DNA of 64,000 nucleotides from Heligmosomoides polygyrus polygyrus (GCA_947396885.1 OX377204.1:24125706-24189705); one strand, 5' to 3'. Shown: positions 31,095-43,364, counted from the first letter of the stretch. Made by a program: numbers and translations. The notes: generated from the letters alone by a model not told the origin.

Positions 31095-31359
31095 TGCCGA
31101 ATGTTTGAAAGTAAACACAGGCAAAACTATTCACAATCAGCTATCCAAAATGGCAATGCGAGAAGTATACAACGAGAGAACAAAACATATAATATTTTGG
31201 CATCACCAGCAGCATCATCCTAACGAATCGTCCTTTGATCCACCTATCAACGAGCTGCATAAGTTGTGGAAAGAAGTTTGCTACAGCTTTTTTTTTTCTG
31301 GAAATTTTGAAAAGTCCGAACCATCTCTTTGGGTAAAAAAGGAAGCGACCTTGCCTTAG
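31095..31359 (+). other. Conserved small open frame (copy 1)
   Basis: Not recognised. ECLKVNTGKTIHNQLSKMAM ... FDPPINELHKLWKEVCYSFF ... SEPSLWVKKEATLP, 85-88 codons to a stop. Against copy 2 (52,738-53,002) I count one amino-acid change (Gln/Lys), three silent changes and one 3-base, frame-keeping indel in the T-run encoding Phe. The downstream non-coding DNA is also very similar between copies, so the test is weak. No clear ATG context; it could be an internal or terminal exon. Confidence 0.3.
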
Positions 31360-32620
31360 AAAAATAGATTATGATCATGCAGCCAGGTGTGTTCGAAGAG
31401 GAAATTGAGTAAAATATGTCGAGACACAAGGGTACTGCCGCACTGATCATTTTTCAAAACAATAGCAAATCGTATCTCTTCCTAGAGTAACATACTAGAG
31501 GGATTGAAAACTTTGTCCCTAACATTGGACCTTTCATATGTAACAAGCATTGAACATTATAAATCGTGTACATCACGTCAAAGTGGTTCTACAGTGTCCT
31601 TCAACGCAGCGCATACCCAACGATTTTGTAAAAATGCCACAGCTTTTATTTCCCAATAAGACGACAGATTGCTCTGAAGGCGGCGAAGCCTATCAAACTG
31701 AATGTGGTACTCGTGAGCAGACATAAATTGGAACGGCCGGAGGGGAACTGTCAGTTCAAGAACAAATGTTTAAGATATAGGAGGCACATAACTCTTAATT
31801 GACTTTTGATGTTGTAGACCCGGGTGTCATGTTAGCTACACCCTTGTTTCATAAGAAACTTCTGGAAGGAGACTATGATGTGTTCTGCTGATGTGAACCG
31901 TTTAAAATTTATTTCCGAAACTGCTGCAAAATTTACCCATAGGACTTTGAGAGTAAATTTCAATTTTATCCCAATAGACTGGATACGAATCTAATTGCTT
32001 GTTCATCATTTTGTGAGGTAAATGCATAAATCAGTAAAAAACAACGGATTGTGCTTCAAAATTGTGAGCGGCACTGCATCTGTTCCGCACTGCACACAAA
32101 ATTTACGCTTCATTCACTAACGGAATATATGTAGAATATAGACGTATTTGCATTGAAACATTGTTCGGCCTTGATTCATTATCACGCGGCTTTTTAATCC
32201 TCATGCCTTACATAATTTTAGTGATTCCAGAAGCAACATTTCACTTCCACGAACAGAGCCGTCATTCACCTTCTTCCATGTAGTTGTGCTTTGGATTGTA
32301 GTTGGTGTTTTTCCCGTTGTGCTAATTAAGGTTTAGTGCCCACCGCCTAATGAAGACGTTTTTTCGCTCAGGAAGCAATCATTTTCCTAAGGAAGCTAAT
32401 AGAGCAGAGCCAGCACACTAGCCAGCAGCCAGCTGAATTGAACATGAGTGGTCGGCTTTCCTAGGAGCACTGGTCTTCTAGAGGACTGCTGTATTAAATC
32501 AAGTTGTAGCTGTCAGAAAAGAATCTCAAGCGTAGCTCTGAACGGCGCAAGCGAAAACCACCAAGAGATTTTTACAAAAGAAGCCCATAAACTTGCCATA
32601 AAGATCCTCAACGTGACCTA
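31360..32620. other. Shared stretch, no gene seen (copy 1)
   Basis: Highly similar to 53,003-54,164 up to the gap. No coherent coding frame, RNA gene or transposon recognised. Confidence 0.4.
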
Positions 32621-33916
32621 CAATACCGCTCAAATTCTTTGCAAATAAGACGCTTTGCGACGGATTAATCCGCCACAAAGCGTCGCATTGCCGTAAATCT
32701 TTTCAAAGTTACTTGTTTAAAATCTAATTAACACCATTAGAAGCTCCGTCTCATTTTCTATCCAGCGATCTAAACACCATCTAAAACGATTGCACAGTGA
32801 CCTAGTTATGACGTTTTTGCTTCCTCGGCTCCGTTAATTGATTTACGACCCCTCCGAGATCCCCAGTGGCATGTCCTTAAGGCTTTCCGTTGACGAGATT
32901 CAGCGAAACTCAGAAATCCTCTATTGTTTCAGTAGATCTGTAATTGTTACGCATCAGGTGTCATTGTGGTACTAAATAGTGCTAAATTTGAATAACATAG
33001 GCCCGATTTCAGATAAGCGCAAATGCGCGGAAACCTAAGATTCAGTTAAGAATTACCCAACTAGTAGCCTGCTACAGAAGACAGTATTCTACTATTCCAT
33101 TGTGGGAACGATGGTCTTTATAAAACGTGTAAAATGGCTTTGAGAAATGGACAGAAATTACTAGATTTTCTTTTTTTCCAACAAGGGATTGGTCCAATCT
33201 CAATATGCGGCGTAGTATTTCTCCAATCTTTGAACTTCGGTAGCTGCTGCACAGGATAAGTACGAAAGCCGTGTTTTTGTTGTCTACAGTAGACCACAAG
33301 CACATTCGAATTTGAGAAGAACGGAAAGATTTTGGGCGTTCAAAGTAGATTTCTATGCGGCCAAAGTTTGACGAAAACAACAAAAATTTTTGTTTCAATC
33401 GCTTACCTCTTTATGGATGAGTTTATTCGAAAAATCAACTGGACAGCATTTCTCAGCTTGTTGCGAGCTTTCCAAGGATATAATATTCTCCGTATTCAAA
33501 CTGAAAACCATTTTCACCTCTTCGGCCGCCGAAACAAGTTTGGGGCTGCGCTTCGGCCCGAGAGCTGACACGGCGGCGGGCTACTCGCTGCCCTTGCGAT
33601 CTCCCGCGGCACTCGTATCCGGGGTGTGATCACTGATAGACCGCGGCGCAGGAGGCGTGAATACTGTACATAGGCGATATACGACATGTGGAGTGCCATT
33701 GAAACAAAATTTTTTGTTGTTTTCGTCAAACTTTGGCCGCGTAGAAATCTAGTTTGAACTCCCAAAATCTTTCCGTTCTTCTCAGATTCGAATGTGCTTG
33801 TGGTCTACTGTAGACAACAAAAACACGGCTTTCGTACTTATCCTGTGCAGCAGCTACCGAAGTTCAAAGATTGGAGAAATACTACGCCGCATATTGAGAT
33901 TGGACCAATCCCTTGT
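32621..33916. mobile_element. Long-inverted-repeat DNA element, cut by gap (copy 1)
   Basis: The left arm 32,621-33,399 (779 bases) is the reverse complement of the sequence starting at 33,698 and, in copy 2, of 54,365-55,116. The loop is 33,400-33,697. The outer end caataccgctcaaattc is preceded by TA, and the copy-2 right end gaatttgagcggtattg is followed by TA, so a TA target duplication is likely (Tc1/mariner style). The ends also hold a nested palindrome gacgctttg...caaagcgtc. No transposase seen. Only 219 bases of the right arm precede the gap. Confidence 0.82.
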
Positions 33917-34116
33917 NNNNNNNNNNNNNNNNNNNNNNNNNNNNNNNNNNNNNNNNNNNNNNNNNNNNNNNNNNNNNNNNNNNNNNNNNNNNNNNNNNNN
34001 NNNNNNNNNNNNNNNNNNNNNNNNNNNNNNNNNNNNNNNNNNNNNNNNNNNNNNNNNNNNNNNNNNNNNNNNNNNNNNNNNNNNNNNNNNNNNNNNNNNN
34101 NNNNNNNNNNNNNNNN
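33917..34116. other. Assembly gap (200 N)
   Basis: Exactly 200 N, a placeholder size. ORFs crossing it are artefacts. Confidence 0.99.
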
Positions 34117-34807
34117 ATACTGACGCCTGGAACTGCCATTTCGTGGTTAGAATGTAACCTGCAAAAGGTTTGGGGCTGGAACAATAGCGGAATTACAGCG
34201 ATTTCACAATTGGCTAGTAAGCAGTACAGTGACCGAAGTGGAACGTTGAGGTGCGTCGCTCACCACCAACGGCGCAGCTTTCGGATAGCCTAGTGGCTAT
34301 GGGGACGGGCTTGCGGGAAAAGTCACGGGGTTCTGACCCGGAGGTGCTGCTCCTGCATTGATGGTCTTGCTCCATCCATTCTTGTCGATATAAAGTGTCT
34401 ACTGACCACGGTAGTGTACCATGCTGACATTATAACTTTATTTTAACCTGGATGATACGATATGAACACAAAAATAAACACCCAAAGCAACAGCGTTCAT
34501 AGCACATAATTCAATTGGCCATTGAAGAGGAGCAGGCGACTGTTCTTTGCCTACAAAATAGATAACTTCAGAACTCCAAAGATCGCAGGAAAAATTACTA
34601 TTTTATTTTTATTATTATTTTTTTATTATTTATTTTTTTATTTTAATTAATTAATTAACTATATTTATGTTTAATTTTTTTCGACCCCTCTTCGACCTCT
34701 GGAGAGATACCAATCTGTCTTCTTCATCCTCAACCAACCATACTGCAAGTGATCTCACGGCCGTCACAAACAGCATCCTCCTCACTGTTACAAGGAGACG
34801 TAATACC
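34117..34807. other. Inter-copy segment, no gene seen
   Basis: Lies between the gap and the start of the copy-2 alignment to base 1. Since the window starts inside copy 1, part of it may belong to the duplicated unit's left end. It holds an A/T-rich run (34,600-34,670) and a tRNA-like head at 34,284-34,358. Confidence 0.4.
34284..34358 (+). mobile_element. tRNA-like (SINE head) sequence
   Basis: gatagcctagtggctatggg fits box A and cggggttctgacccg resembles box B at the usual spacing. I could not fold a full cloverleaf, so it is given as a probable SINE head. Confidence 0.4.
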
Positions 34808-35440
34808 ACCCACATCATTGTCATGGTCCGGCTAACAGGCTACAGCTTGCGCTCGTTCAAGTCAAGGTAACATCACGAACGAGAGAACGTCAATGCAATA
34901 AACATGAAACAAAAAAGAAGCTACCTGGAGTGTTTCATCCTCATCAGCACAATCAATATCACCCCATACATAGCATTTTGAAGCATGCCTCGAAACGAAT
35001 CTACTAGGGTGGACTTCCTACGAATAGGGGCAGAGTAGTCGGGAGGAAGGCAGTTAGCAAGACAACCAATAACTCGGCACGGAGAACACATTCTATTATA
35101 CAATTTATATTAAGTCAGGGGGGGGGTGGTATAGTCTGTCGAAGGACGATCACAACAATCGAACAAATATAAATATATACATCAATTAATTAATTGAAAA
35201 TATAAATAAAAATAAAAACAATGATACGTAATTAATACATGACAATAAAAACAATAAATAAATAAATAAGTAAAAAATAAAGATAAATCTTTTCTATCCA
35301 TTTTTCAATCTCTCTTCGACTACTGACAAGCATTCACCCGTATAGGGACGAGCCGCGCGCTGCTATCGGCATGGAACCAGTTCAGCTGAAACTCTTGATA
35401 GAAATGGTCAAGTTTTTTAAAGCCTCAACTCGCTGGTACT

Positions 35441-35572
35441 GCGGTCGGTGGCGTAATGGCGTAGGCCGGTCAGCAGGAGGTGCGGGTTCGTCTCCCGCCT
35501 GAAGCTAGAGTTTTGATTGCGACAAAACATCGCTATGACAGCTTACAATTCCAGTACCTGCCATTGGAGGCC
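35441..35572 (+). mobile_element. tRNA-derived SINE (copy 2)
   Basis: Duplicate of the SINE at 4,001-4,132, with box A-like ggcgtaatggcg and box B GGTTCGTCTCC conserved. Confidence 0.7.
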
Positions 35573-37857
35573 TAATGAAAACGACTTGAATCATTTCGGA
35601 CAGTGCAGTTTTTTTTTAAAAGAAAGCTATGCAAAGGTGAATTTTTGTTGAAATCTTCTCTTAAGGAAGATATTTTGTTAAGAAATGTATATTTAAACCT
35701 TAGACATGTTTGTCCTGGTTTGTAAAATGTTCCTTTTTTTGTTATATGTATTTGATTTCAAACCAAAAAGCGTCCACTTCAAAATAAAAACTGTCCAGTT
35801 TAAAAAGAAGTGTCCAGCTTAAAATAAAAGCTGTACATACTACATAAGCCGTCGAATAGTGAAACGGTGGGGCAGTTGCACGAGATGGCAACTCTCACGA
35901 ATAACTCAAAAGGTATCCCTAGAAGTAGAATATGCTGCGTATTCCACAGAGGAAGGATTAACGAAGAAGTGAATCCTTTATTAATGGCTGTTTATTATAG
36001 GGGGGCTTAGTAATAGACAGCGTAATTAGGAGAGAAAAAATTGAAGCCAAGATGTCCTCGGCTGATCCTTCGCGTATAACCTTAGATGAAATAGCTGCTA
36101 CACCGTATAACCCTCTAAGCATGATATCACGTGAGTCACAACGGACTGGAACAGAGACTCCAACAGACAATGTATCACACGGCCTACCGTAGTCAATGTG
36201 CTAATACGCAATGATGCTCGAAATGCTGCCGTGCTGTGCAGGAACACTCCCACAATTCGCGGCTTAGGCGAAAATATGTTTACCGCTCGTCTGCCTTCAT
36301 TCAGAGTTCAGGGCGCATTAGGAAAAGTGAATGGTGAATGCTGTCGAGCGCAGACACTCGTTATGCGAGCTCATGTGGACCAGAACGATGAGAAGATGAA
36401 TCGTCATTGTGTACGTGCTTGGGAGAACTCTGGCAGCTAGAAGCGGAAATTGCATGACTGGTTGCGCATATTAGGCTGTAAGGAAAGTTCTGTCGGCTCT
36501 CCTGGATTATATTTTGGATCTTCCATAGTATCTAACTAGTTGTTATTTGTTTTTTAGCCTTTTTTTGCTTCTTATATCCTTACATTCTATATCCGTGATT
36601 CATTTTTCACCCAAAAGGCGGGCTCTGAGTTTTTAAAATTCTCAAAAGACAAGCGCTCTCTAATTCACTACTCCAGCTCGTTGACAGATATCTTCCAGAG
36701 TAAGTAACTAGTTGTTATGCATTATATGACAATATTCAAGTTCTTCTTTGTTTTTTGTTTTCACAACGTTTAATTGTACTCATTTACACGCCTTACATAA
36801 CTCGACTCGGAAAGCACACTTCACTCTATCAAAAATCTTTAGTGTACAGCACCCCGTCGCTGATGTAGCAGATATGAAAAGGATGGATTTTCTTGAAAAT
36901 CAGTTGAATTCCGAGATTTGAAATCACCGAAGGCGATCTCTTCATCATGCTGTTTCACAAGCATTCCTATCCTAACGAAGTCATCCGGATGTTCGGGAAA
37001 AGAAACGAAATAAGGGCTCGGCTTGGCGAATATACTGGGTGACGATAATCTTCGATCTAAGAAGGTTCTTTCAACTTTTACATTGCGACTCTGGAAAGGT
37101 GTACAGATTGCTCGTTATGCAAGAAGTATTGAACCACTTCCATTCATAGGCTTAAGACCTAACAGCTTCAGTCCGGTGCACTTTTTCTCTACGCGCCCCA
37201 GAGAATTGATGGATCTATCTTCTTATGGGGAAGGGAAGAGCACTCCACTCTAACGTCCTGACAACGGAGACAAGGCAGTAAGCAAACTAGCGAGGCGAGG
37301 CCGTGCAGTCTGCTATGAGAAAACTATTCTCTGCAATTTCATAGGCAGGACAGGTCACAGTTTGCTTACATTCGCTTCGCTTTTCCAGCGACGTTCTCCC
37401 CCCTCGACTAGGAAGGATTTGAGTGGACTAATATTGGTTTGGGAAGACTTAAAAACGAAGCAACAGATCAACCCGGCTGCAGGTCACTAGGCCGCTTCGT
37501 AGACCGCTTCGAATGACGTAGAGTTTTCCACTTTAACTTCAGAAAGATAATATGTAGGCAACGAGCATATGTTTTGCCTAGTCTAGGGCGTTCTCGCTCT
37601 TTCTTTCAGCAAAAACTGTAGTTTAAGGAAGCAATACGTCTAACGACCACTTCCTGAAATTAATGACCGCCGTGCAGGGACATGGAGTGGCCTCATGCAT
37701 AGAGTTGGGCTCAGGAAATTTCGGGATAAACCTCCTAGCCAGGGAAAGAAGAGAAAAGAATTCGCGTTCATAGAGTGGGGAATAAGGGCGAACCTTGAAG
37801 AAGGTTGCAACACAACAATTTCAGGAACTGATTCGAAGGATTTTCTTTAAGCGTCAT
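35573..37857. other. Shared non-coding stretch, copy 2
   Basis: Counterpart of 4,133-6,390 with small indels and scattered substitutions; nothing else recognised. Confidence 0.5.
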
Positions 37858-37989
37858 GAGGCCGGCACTGAGGTTGTAAGCTGTTATAGCCGTATCTCGC
37901 TGCGATCAAAAGTCTAGCGCCGGGCGGGACTCGAACCCGTACCTCCGACTGACCGAACGGGAATGCTCTACGCCGTTACACCAGCGGCG
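37857..37989 (-). mobile_element. tRNA-derived SINE (copy 2)
   Basis: Duplicate of 6,391-6,523 with box B GGTTCGAGTCC intact. Confidence 0.7.
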
Positions 37990-38005
37990 TTGTTTGGTCG
38001 AACGC

Positions 38006-38200
38006 AACATTCGCACCTTGTGGCTCCGACCAGCTGGGAAGGATTAAGCGCTGGCTTGCTGCCCTCGCCGGCCATATCAATGCAATGTATAGGCCAAACA
38101 AACGCACAAGTTCAATCCACTGATAGAATGGGTGGCGGATCCGACATAGTGATTGGTTAATGGTGACCTTTATCCTTTTACCCTTTAGTTTATCCTTTGG
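38006..38200 (+). mobile_element. SINE 3' part with tttatccttt tail (copy 2)
   Basis: Duplicate of 6,540-6,735. Confidence 0.5.
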
Positions 38201-38704
38201 TTTAAAAGCTTAGGAAAGATCCGTTGCATTGATCTCTTCTCTCTGAAAAGGGAGATTACGCCGATGGATGATTTAGAGAGCTCGAGGCTTATGTGACAGC
38301 TAATATCTTTGGCGTCAACTATATGACGCGTCATTCTTTCACTACCATGCCTTTAATCGGACAAGTTAGGGGCTTCTAGGGATATATCGTGGTGCCGCGA
38401 AAGCATCGACAATGAAGGGGCACATACATTTCACAGTAATTTCAGAAGCCCGGAATAGGAACGGCATTCGCCATAGCTTAACCGTGGAGGGGCGTACGCT
38501 CTTGTTTTTCAATCGTAGTATGTATATGGTCGTGTAGGTAATCGCAGCAGATTAAGGTTACTCAATAATCCTACGAATCTCATTGGCTTCATCAGCAGAT
38601 TGGATATGCTCACCTTCTACAAAGAACAGGGTCATCAGAACAATCTACATGCTGTGAACGCATCGACAGGCTCGCTGCTATTCTTGCGTTTTTAGGAGAG
38701 CAAC

Positions 38705-38985
38705 AATATATGTGCTCGATTGAACTACTCGAATAGGTATTCGAATGACTTTCAATCGAATTTGAACGTTCGATTTCGAATATTCGTAAAATCGTGGGCT
38801 TCGATTGTACTCGAAAGTATGCAAAAAATCGCGTTTTTCGAATGCATTCTAATTGAAGTGTTCAGAAAAATTGCTTTTCGAATGTAATTGAAGTATTCAA
38901 AAATTTTTGGCATTCGAAACCATTCGAATATTCGAAAATTGTCAGAAACGCACAATTATTCGAATAATATTTGGATGCCATTCGA
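38705..38985. repeat. TTCGAA-rich low-complexity block (copy 2)
   Basis: Duplicate of 7,240-7,500 with the same irregular spacing and scattered point changes. Confidence 0.75.
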
Positions 38986-39272
38986 ATGTTGGTTTCCCTG
39001 TTTGACACTGCAGACACAGCTCAATAGCAAACTAGGATCTGCGTTTTTTTTCGAAGCACAGGCGTGAAATTTTGAATAAGTAGCCCAGAAATCGTAATTG
39101 CTACCACGTCTTCCTCTCACTCCATATGCGATGCAATCGCCTCCTAATCCCTCTTCCACAATACCACAGGAGAATGGAGAAGCACCAATGCATCAGAAAC
39201 TGAACCTCCATGAGCTTCACACACGGAAAGGCGTACACTTTTAAACGGAAGCGACATTTTCGAACCACACAT

Positions 39273-39565
39273 GGGTATAGGGGTAGAGATACCTCCAATG
39301 AAGCCTGCCTCTCTGACTCCTGCCTTATCTCTACCTGACTCTTATCTTATCTCTACCCTTATACCTCGCATACGCAAGAGTTTAATTGTTGATTTTGGCT
39401 CCTGGGGCCGGATTCATCAACAATTAAACCCGTGAGTATGCGGGGAATAATAGGTAGAGATAGGATAAGACTCAGGCAGAGATAAGGCTAGAGTCAGAGA
39501 CGCAGGTTTCATCGTGGGTATCTCTACCCCTTATACCCGCAGGTTAGCCGTTGATGAATCCGACC
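39273..39565. mobile_element. Paired hairpin MITEs (copy 2)
   Basis: Two adjacent inverted copies of the MITE at 7,933-8,088. The first ends gttgattttggctcc at 39,402; the second starts ggggccggattcatcaac at 39,404 and ends gttgatgaatccgacc at 39,565. Together they make a long imperfect palindrome. Copy 1 has only one unit. Confidence 0.7.
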
Positions 39566-39984
39566 TCTGGTGTTGAGGCGGCCTTGTCTCCATGATGCGT
39601 TCCCCGCCCGAGGATTGACAGATCAGGCTCACCATGCGGTGCAATTGCCTTCTCTGCTACCTGAGAATTAAACCGCACAGTTGGGGTCTCACAGAGACGA
39701 GACGATCATATATGCTGTTGCGGGATACATGGTTATAAGAGTCCTGAGTGGTAGATCAGTTAAGCAGCCGGATTCTACAATTGCTTAAACACTTCTGCAC
39801 AGAGGATCTAACTTCATGGGAGACAAGCAGCGTTACAGAGGAGTTTCTGGAAACAAGGATAGGTCTTCCTTTTCAAATCGCTGTCCTCTGCATTCAGGTG
39901 AACATTAATGGACAGCGTGATCGTGAGTAGGAGCAGCTATCTCTCGGGCTCTTTTCGAGAGTGATTGCCTTCCTCTCTGTATGC

Positions 39985-40145
39985 GCAAAATGGCCTTTTT
40001 TGAAATTGAATGTCCAAAAAATCGCGCTTTTCGAGTGTAGTCGGATTCGAATATTCAGAAAATCTCTTTTTTCGAATATTTTCGAACTCGAAGAATGACA
40101 ACTTTTAAGCAATCGAAGCCACTCGAATATTCGAAAAATTTCGAG
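39985..40145. repeat. TTCGAA-rich block, second patch (copy 2)
   Basis: Duplicate of 8,495-8,660. Confidence 0.65.
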
Positions 40146-40867
40146 ATTGCAACTATAAGGTCCATTGAGTGGAAAGTAAAAAATCACGACACGTTTTTGC
40201 AGTAAGATGTTTTGTGTGCAGATACAGCCAATTCCGTGATGACAAGGCGAATAACCCAGTATCTCCAGGCTCTGGCGAACACCAAACCGCCGAAGCGTTA
40301 ACCATATGAAGAAGCTGACATCGGTGCTTGGGTGTACCCACTCACAAAGCAGCAGCAACAATGCAATCATTCATCGAAGGTCGATTGTGATTGATATGTG
40401 TTTTCTTTTGAGCGCTATCTTGCTAGTCCTCTTTGAAGGGCAGCCTTGAGTTGTTGGAAGTTCGAAGAAAAATTCGAACAATCGCTTTGTGTTTCGAACT
40501 ATTTTACAACAAATACAAACTCGATAGTCTCAGTTTTCTCTCAATCAAGGGGGTGCTTCGACGTTCAAACAGCCCCAAAAGCCCAGTGGAACCATACAGC
40601 GTTTGGTTCAAGGATCAGAATGTTTTATGGCTCTTTGTTTTTTTAGACTTTTGGGATTAACAGCCTTTAGCAGGGGAGGGGCGAATACGCGCATCCCTCT
40701 TATTCTGAAACCACATCGTTTCACCGGTGATTTGTATTTCTTTCAACAAAAAAGATGACGTGTTTCCATACGACGTCATGCGATATATTCCCTTTGGTCT
40801 CTTGGGTGCACTAGACGTGAGGAACATATAATGCAGAAAATTCGATTCGATAATATGAGCTCGACTA

Positions 40868-40960
40868 TGAGACTAACCGAGCCCTCCATCCATGAAGTGT
40901 TGGCGAATTGAACTGATCGGACTGGTCTGGGAAAGGTACAGTACGATCTATGTACCCTAG
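40868..40960 (+). mobile_element. SINE body fragment (copy 2)
   Basis: Duplicate of 9,380-9,470. Confidence 0.5.
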
Positions 40961-41164
40961 TAGCGAAGGGGAGAAATTCCTTGAGTATCTTTGACAGCAG
41001 CAGGAAAATTAAAAATAAACTGCTTTGCAAGAGGAAGACAATAAACTAGCCTAGATGAAGATCCTTGATTGTGATTTCCAAGCCGAAAGATACCGCCCTG
41101 TCTATGTTTGTTTCGCTTTTCTTCTGCCTCCCTACTCCGATAGGAATTAATCCGTAACAACTTT

Positions 41165-41311
41165 GTCCGGATTCGTCAACGACTTACAGCAATTTAACAG
41201 AGAAAATACAGCTGAAAACTCTGATAGCGATATGGTGAGCGATATATGCCTCACTATCTCAACTGTAATTTCTCTGTTAAATTCCTGTAAGTCGTTGATG
41301 AATCCGGCTCC
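41165..41311. mobile_element. Complete hairpin MITE (copy 2)
   Basis: Two arms of about 45 bases: left gtccggattcgtcaacgact...tttaacagagaaaatacag, right its imperfect reverse complement ending gttgatgaatccggctc. The loop is about 50 bases. The termini CCGGATT-TCAAC match those of the MITE at 7,933/39,404, so these are related families. Confidence 0.75.
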
Positions 41312-41689
41312 TGAATTCTGCAGAACGAATGGCTCCGCATCATGTAATTACTAAGTCGACGACATCTCGTACGAGTAGCACGTACGGCACATTGCTTAGA
41401 ATCTACTAGTCACTTTGGAGCCACGCCGAACTACATACATCGACGAGCTCAGCTAGTGCAACGTGAGATCTCAGCTTCGGAGCAACAACTCAGGCTTTGC
41501 GGAGTACTTGGAGTGATAAACACGCCTGAGACAGAATAGGATTTGGCTTCCTCAGTTTTGGAGGAGTTTTAAAGGAAAAATTATGCTTCGTAGAACTGAG
41601 GTGAACCAGAACGCGGAAGCTTCTGTCAGTTGTTAAAGAGGGCTGTTCGAACTGAAAGCCACACAGTTTATAAACTCGGATTCTCACTG

Positions 41690-41800
41690 GCTATGTGCAG
41701 GCTCATGATCGCTTGTTGCGATCAGAACTCTCGCGCCATGCAGGATTTGTACCCGAACCCTCTGCTTTCCGGGCAGGATTACACCAACAGTGCTGTTTGA
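41690..41800 (-). mobile_element. tRNA-like SINE (copy 2, inverted)
   Basis: Minus strand: tgttggtgtaatcctgcccg, box B-like gggttcgggtacaaatcc, then gcgagagttctgatcgcaac. The tail hairpin is TGATCGC/GCGATCA with loop aacaa. Confidence 0.65.
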
Positions 41801-41876
41801 TCACTCGCAACATTCCGTTATCGTGGGAGGGTGATGAGAGGCCAACGTAGATATGGCGAATGCGGCGCGAGATTCA

Positions 41877-41963
41877 GTGTTGATAGCGTAATGGGTTAAC
41901 ATCCTGCTTGGAAGGTAGAGAGTGTGGACTTATACCCCGCCTGGCGTGAGAGTTTTGATGGCC
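41877..41963 (+). mobile_element. tRNA-like SINE head (copy 2)
   Basis: Counterpart of 15,753-15,842: gatagcgtaatgggttaac ... cgcctggcgtgagagttttg. Same SINE superfamily as 4,001-4,132 by the gagagttttgat junction. Confidence 0.6.
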
Positions 41964-42330
41964 AGAAGTATTGCAATCAGGTTACACAGTTTTGCTGCTG
42001 ATCACTTCTAACCTCCCCCTAGTACTCGTTATTTCCCGCACATCTGTCATACTTACGCATATACATAGCAGAGAGTATCTCTGAGAACAAAACTTATTAA
42101 TAATCTAAAAGTGCTCTTTGCCTTCAAACTCTTCTTCTGGTCACATATTTCATTACAATAGCTTATTAAGCCATTGTATGCGATTCCAAATAAATCTTCG
42201 CGTAAAAGATTCTAAAAAAGGTCAGCTCCGGTTAGGACGCGACTCCCGTTATAACGTGGATTATATATTATAACGTGGATTTTCTCCGATCCCTTCAAAT
42301 GCGTTATAACGAACGAGGAATGACTGACTG

Positions 42331-42620
42331 CGCGTGTAACGCAGTCGGAGGAGGCGTCGACTGCCGCCAGCACCCGATACCAGGTTCCTGGTTCGGATTT
42401 CCCGCCTAGGACAACCAAGCCCTCCATCCCTCTGGGGTCGGTGAATTGGTACCGGACTAGTCTGGAAAAGGTAAAGCACTGAGCTGTTCATCGGCTGGCC
42501 ACCGCAAGTCATTGTATGGCCAAACGCACATTCAAAATCGCCTTCACGACATCCCGTAGAAGTAGAATGCGTGGCGCATCCCAGAAGGGGTTAAGCAACG
42601 CCGTCCTTTACACTTTATAT
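42331..42620 (+). mobile_element. tRNA-derived SINE, full length (copy 2)
   Basis: Duplicate of 18,756-19,050. Here box A reads taacgcagtcgg (one change) and box B ggttcggatttcc is unchanged. Confidence 0.78.
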
Positions 42621-42645
42621 ATAGATAAATATACATCCTACTATA

Positions 42646-42945
42646 TATAATCGGATAACGTCACAGGGAGGGAGGACTGAAGCCAAAAGATGCCTACTTC
42701 AGTGCGGCAAAAGCCAGCCGGGCTTTCTTTGAGCTTAACCATGGGCGATTGCTGGGGAACTGTATCCTTGGCGGCTGATCGCCCAAGTTTACGATATTTT
42801 GAGCGGGCAGCGCGCCAGGGTATGGATGGGGATCAAGTACAGAGCGGAGGGATTCAGGAGGCGTGCCCTAGACGTCGTTCAGGTGCGCCTGGATTCAGAA
42901 GACGTGCTGAAGACGACGTATAACATGCATAGGGATTCAGAGTGA
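42646..42945. other. Copy-2-only GC-richer segment
   Basis: About 300 bases without counterpart in copy 1. The open frame at 42,690-42,923 has no recognisable motif. Two near-repeats of attcagnag followed by gcgtgc/gtgctga occur near 42,852 and 42,893. Origin unknown. Confidence 0.35.
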
Positions 42946-43364
42946 TGAGTCACCATTTCTTCCGACCCAAAAGAGAGCGGAAGATGAACAGAACGGAAGG
43001 GATGAAAACGGCCGAAAACCGGAATTCTGAATACGGAAACGAAAATTCCGCACATCCCTACTCCAGGACTCTTGTACTGTGCTCCCTAACCACCGCTGGC
43101 CATGAACACTGTAATGGACCGCGCATGTGCGAGAAACATCTATATGCATCGAATTCATTGTCGCACAGGTGCTGGTCGCGACTACGAACGAGGCCATGGA
43201 AGAGTAGGTCTGATCGCAAACGCGGTTAGCATCTTGCTTGTCTTTATCTTCCGTTCGGAAAGGAACTGAACCCCGGTCGCGTTATAACGGAAGTCATTTT
43301 GAACGCAGAGTTCCTTCCAAAACAGCGCTATAACGGAAGTAGCGCGTCCTGAAGTTGTGGGTAC

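Larger units (their letters stand above)
1..33916 (+). repeat. Segmental duplication, copy 1
   Basis: Bases 1 onward match bases 34,808 onward almost continuously, so this is the first copy of a long direct duplication whose left edge lies before the window. Anchor pairs seen by eye: 298 with 35,105; 4,001 with 35,441; 7,240 with 38,705; 22,641 with 45,622; 26,674 with 49,628; 31,095 with 52,738; 32,448 with 54,091. Copy 1 is longer mainly because of insertions at 308-3,673, 10,108-18,755 and 28,520-29,807. It ends in an assembly gap, so the right edge is unknown. Confidence 0.93.

Noticed and set aside
33072..33398. 108-codon minus-strand ORF in the long inverted repeat
   Set aside because: Its mirror exists in the other arm by symmetry, and no protein motif is visible.
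33792..34293. Long ORFs running through N stretches
   Set aside because: They exist only because N codons are read as open; the flanks are inverted-repeat DNA.
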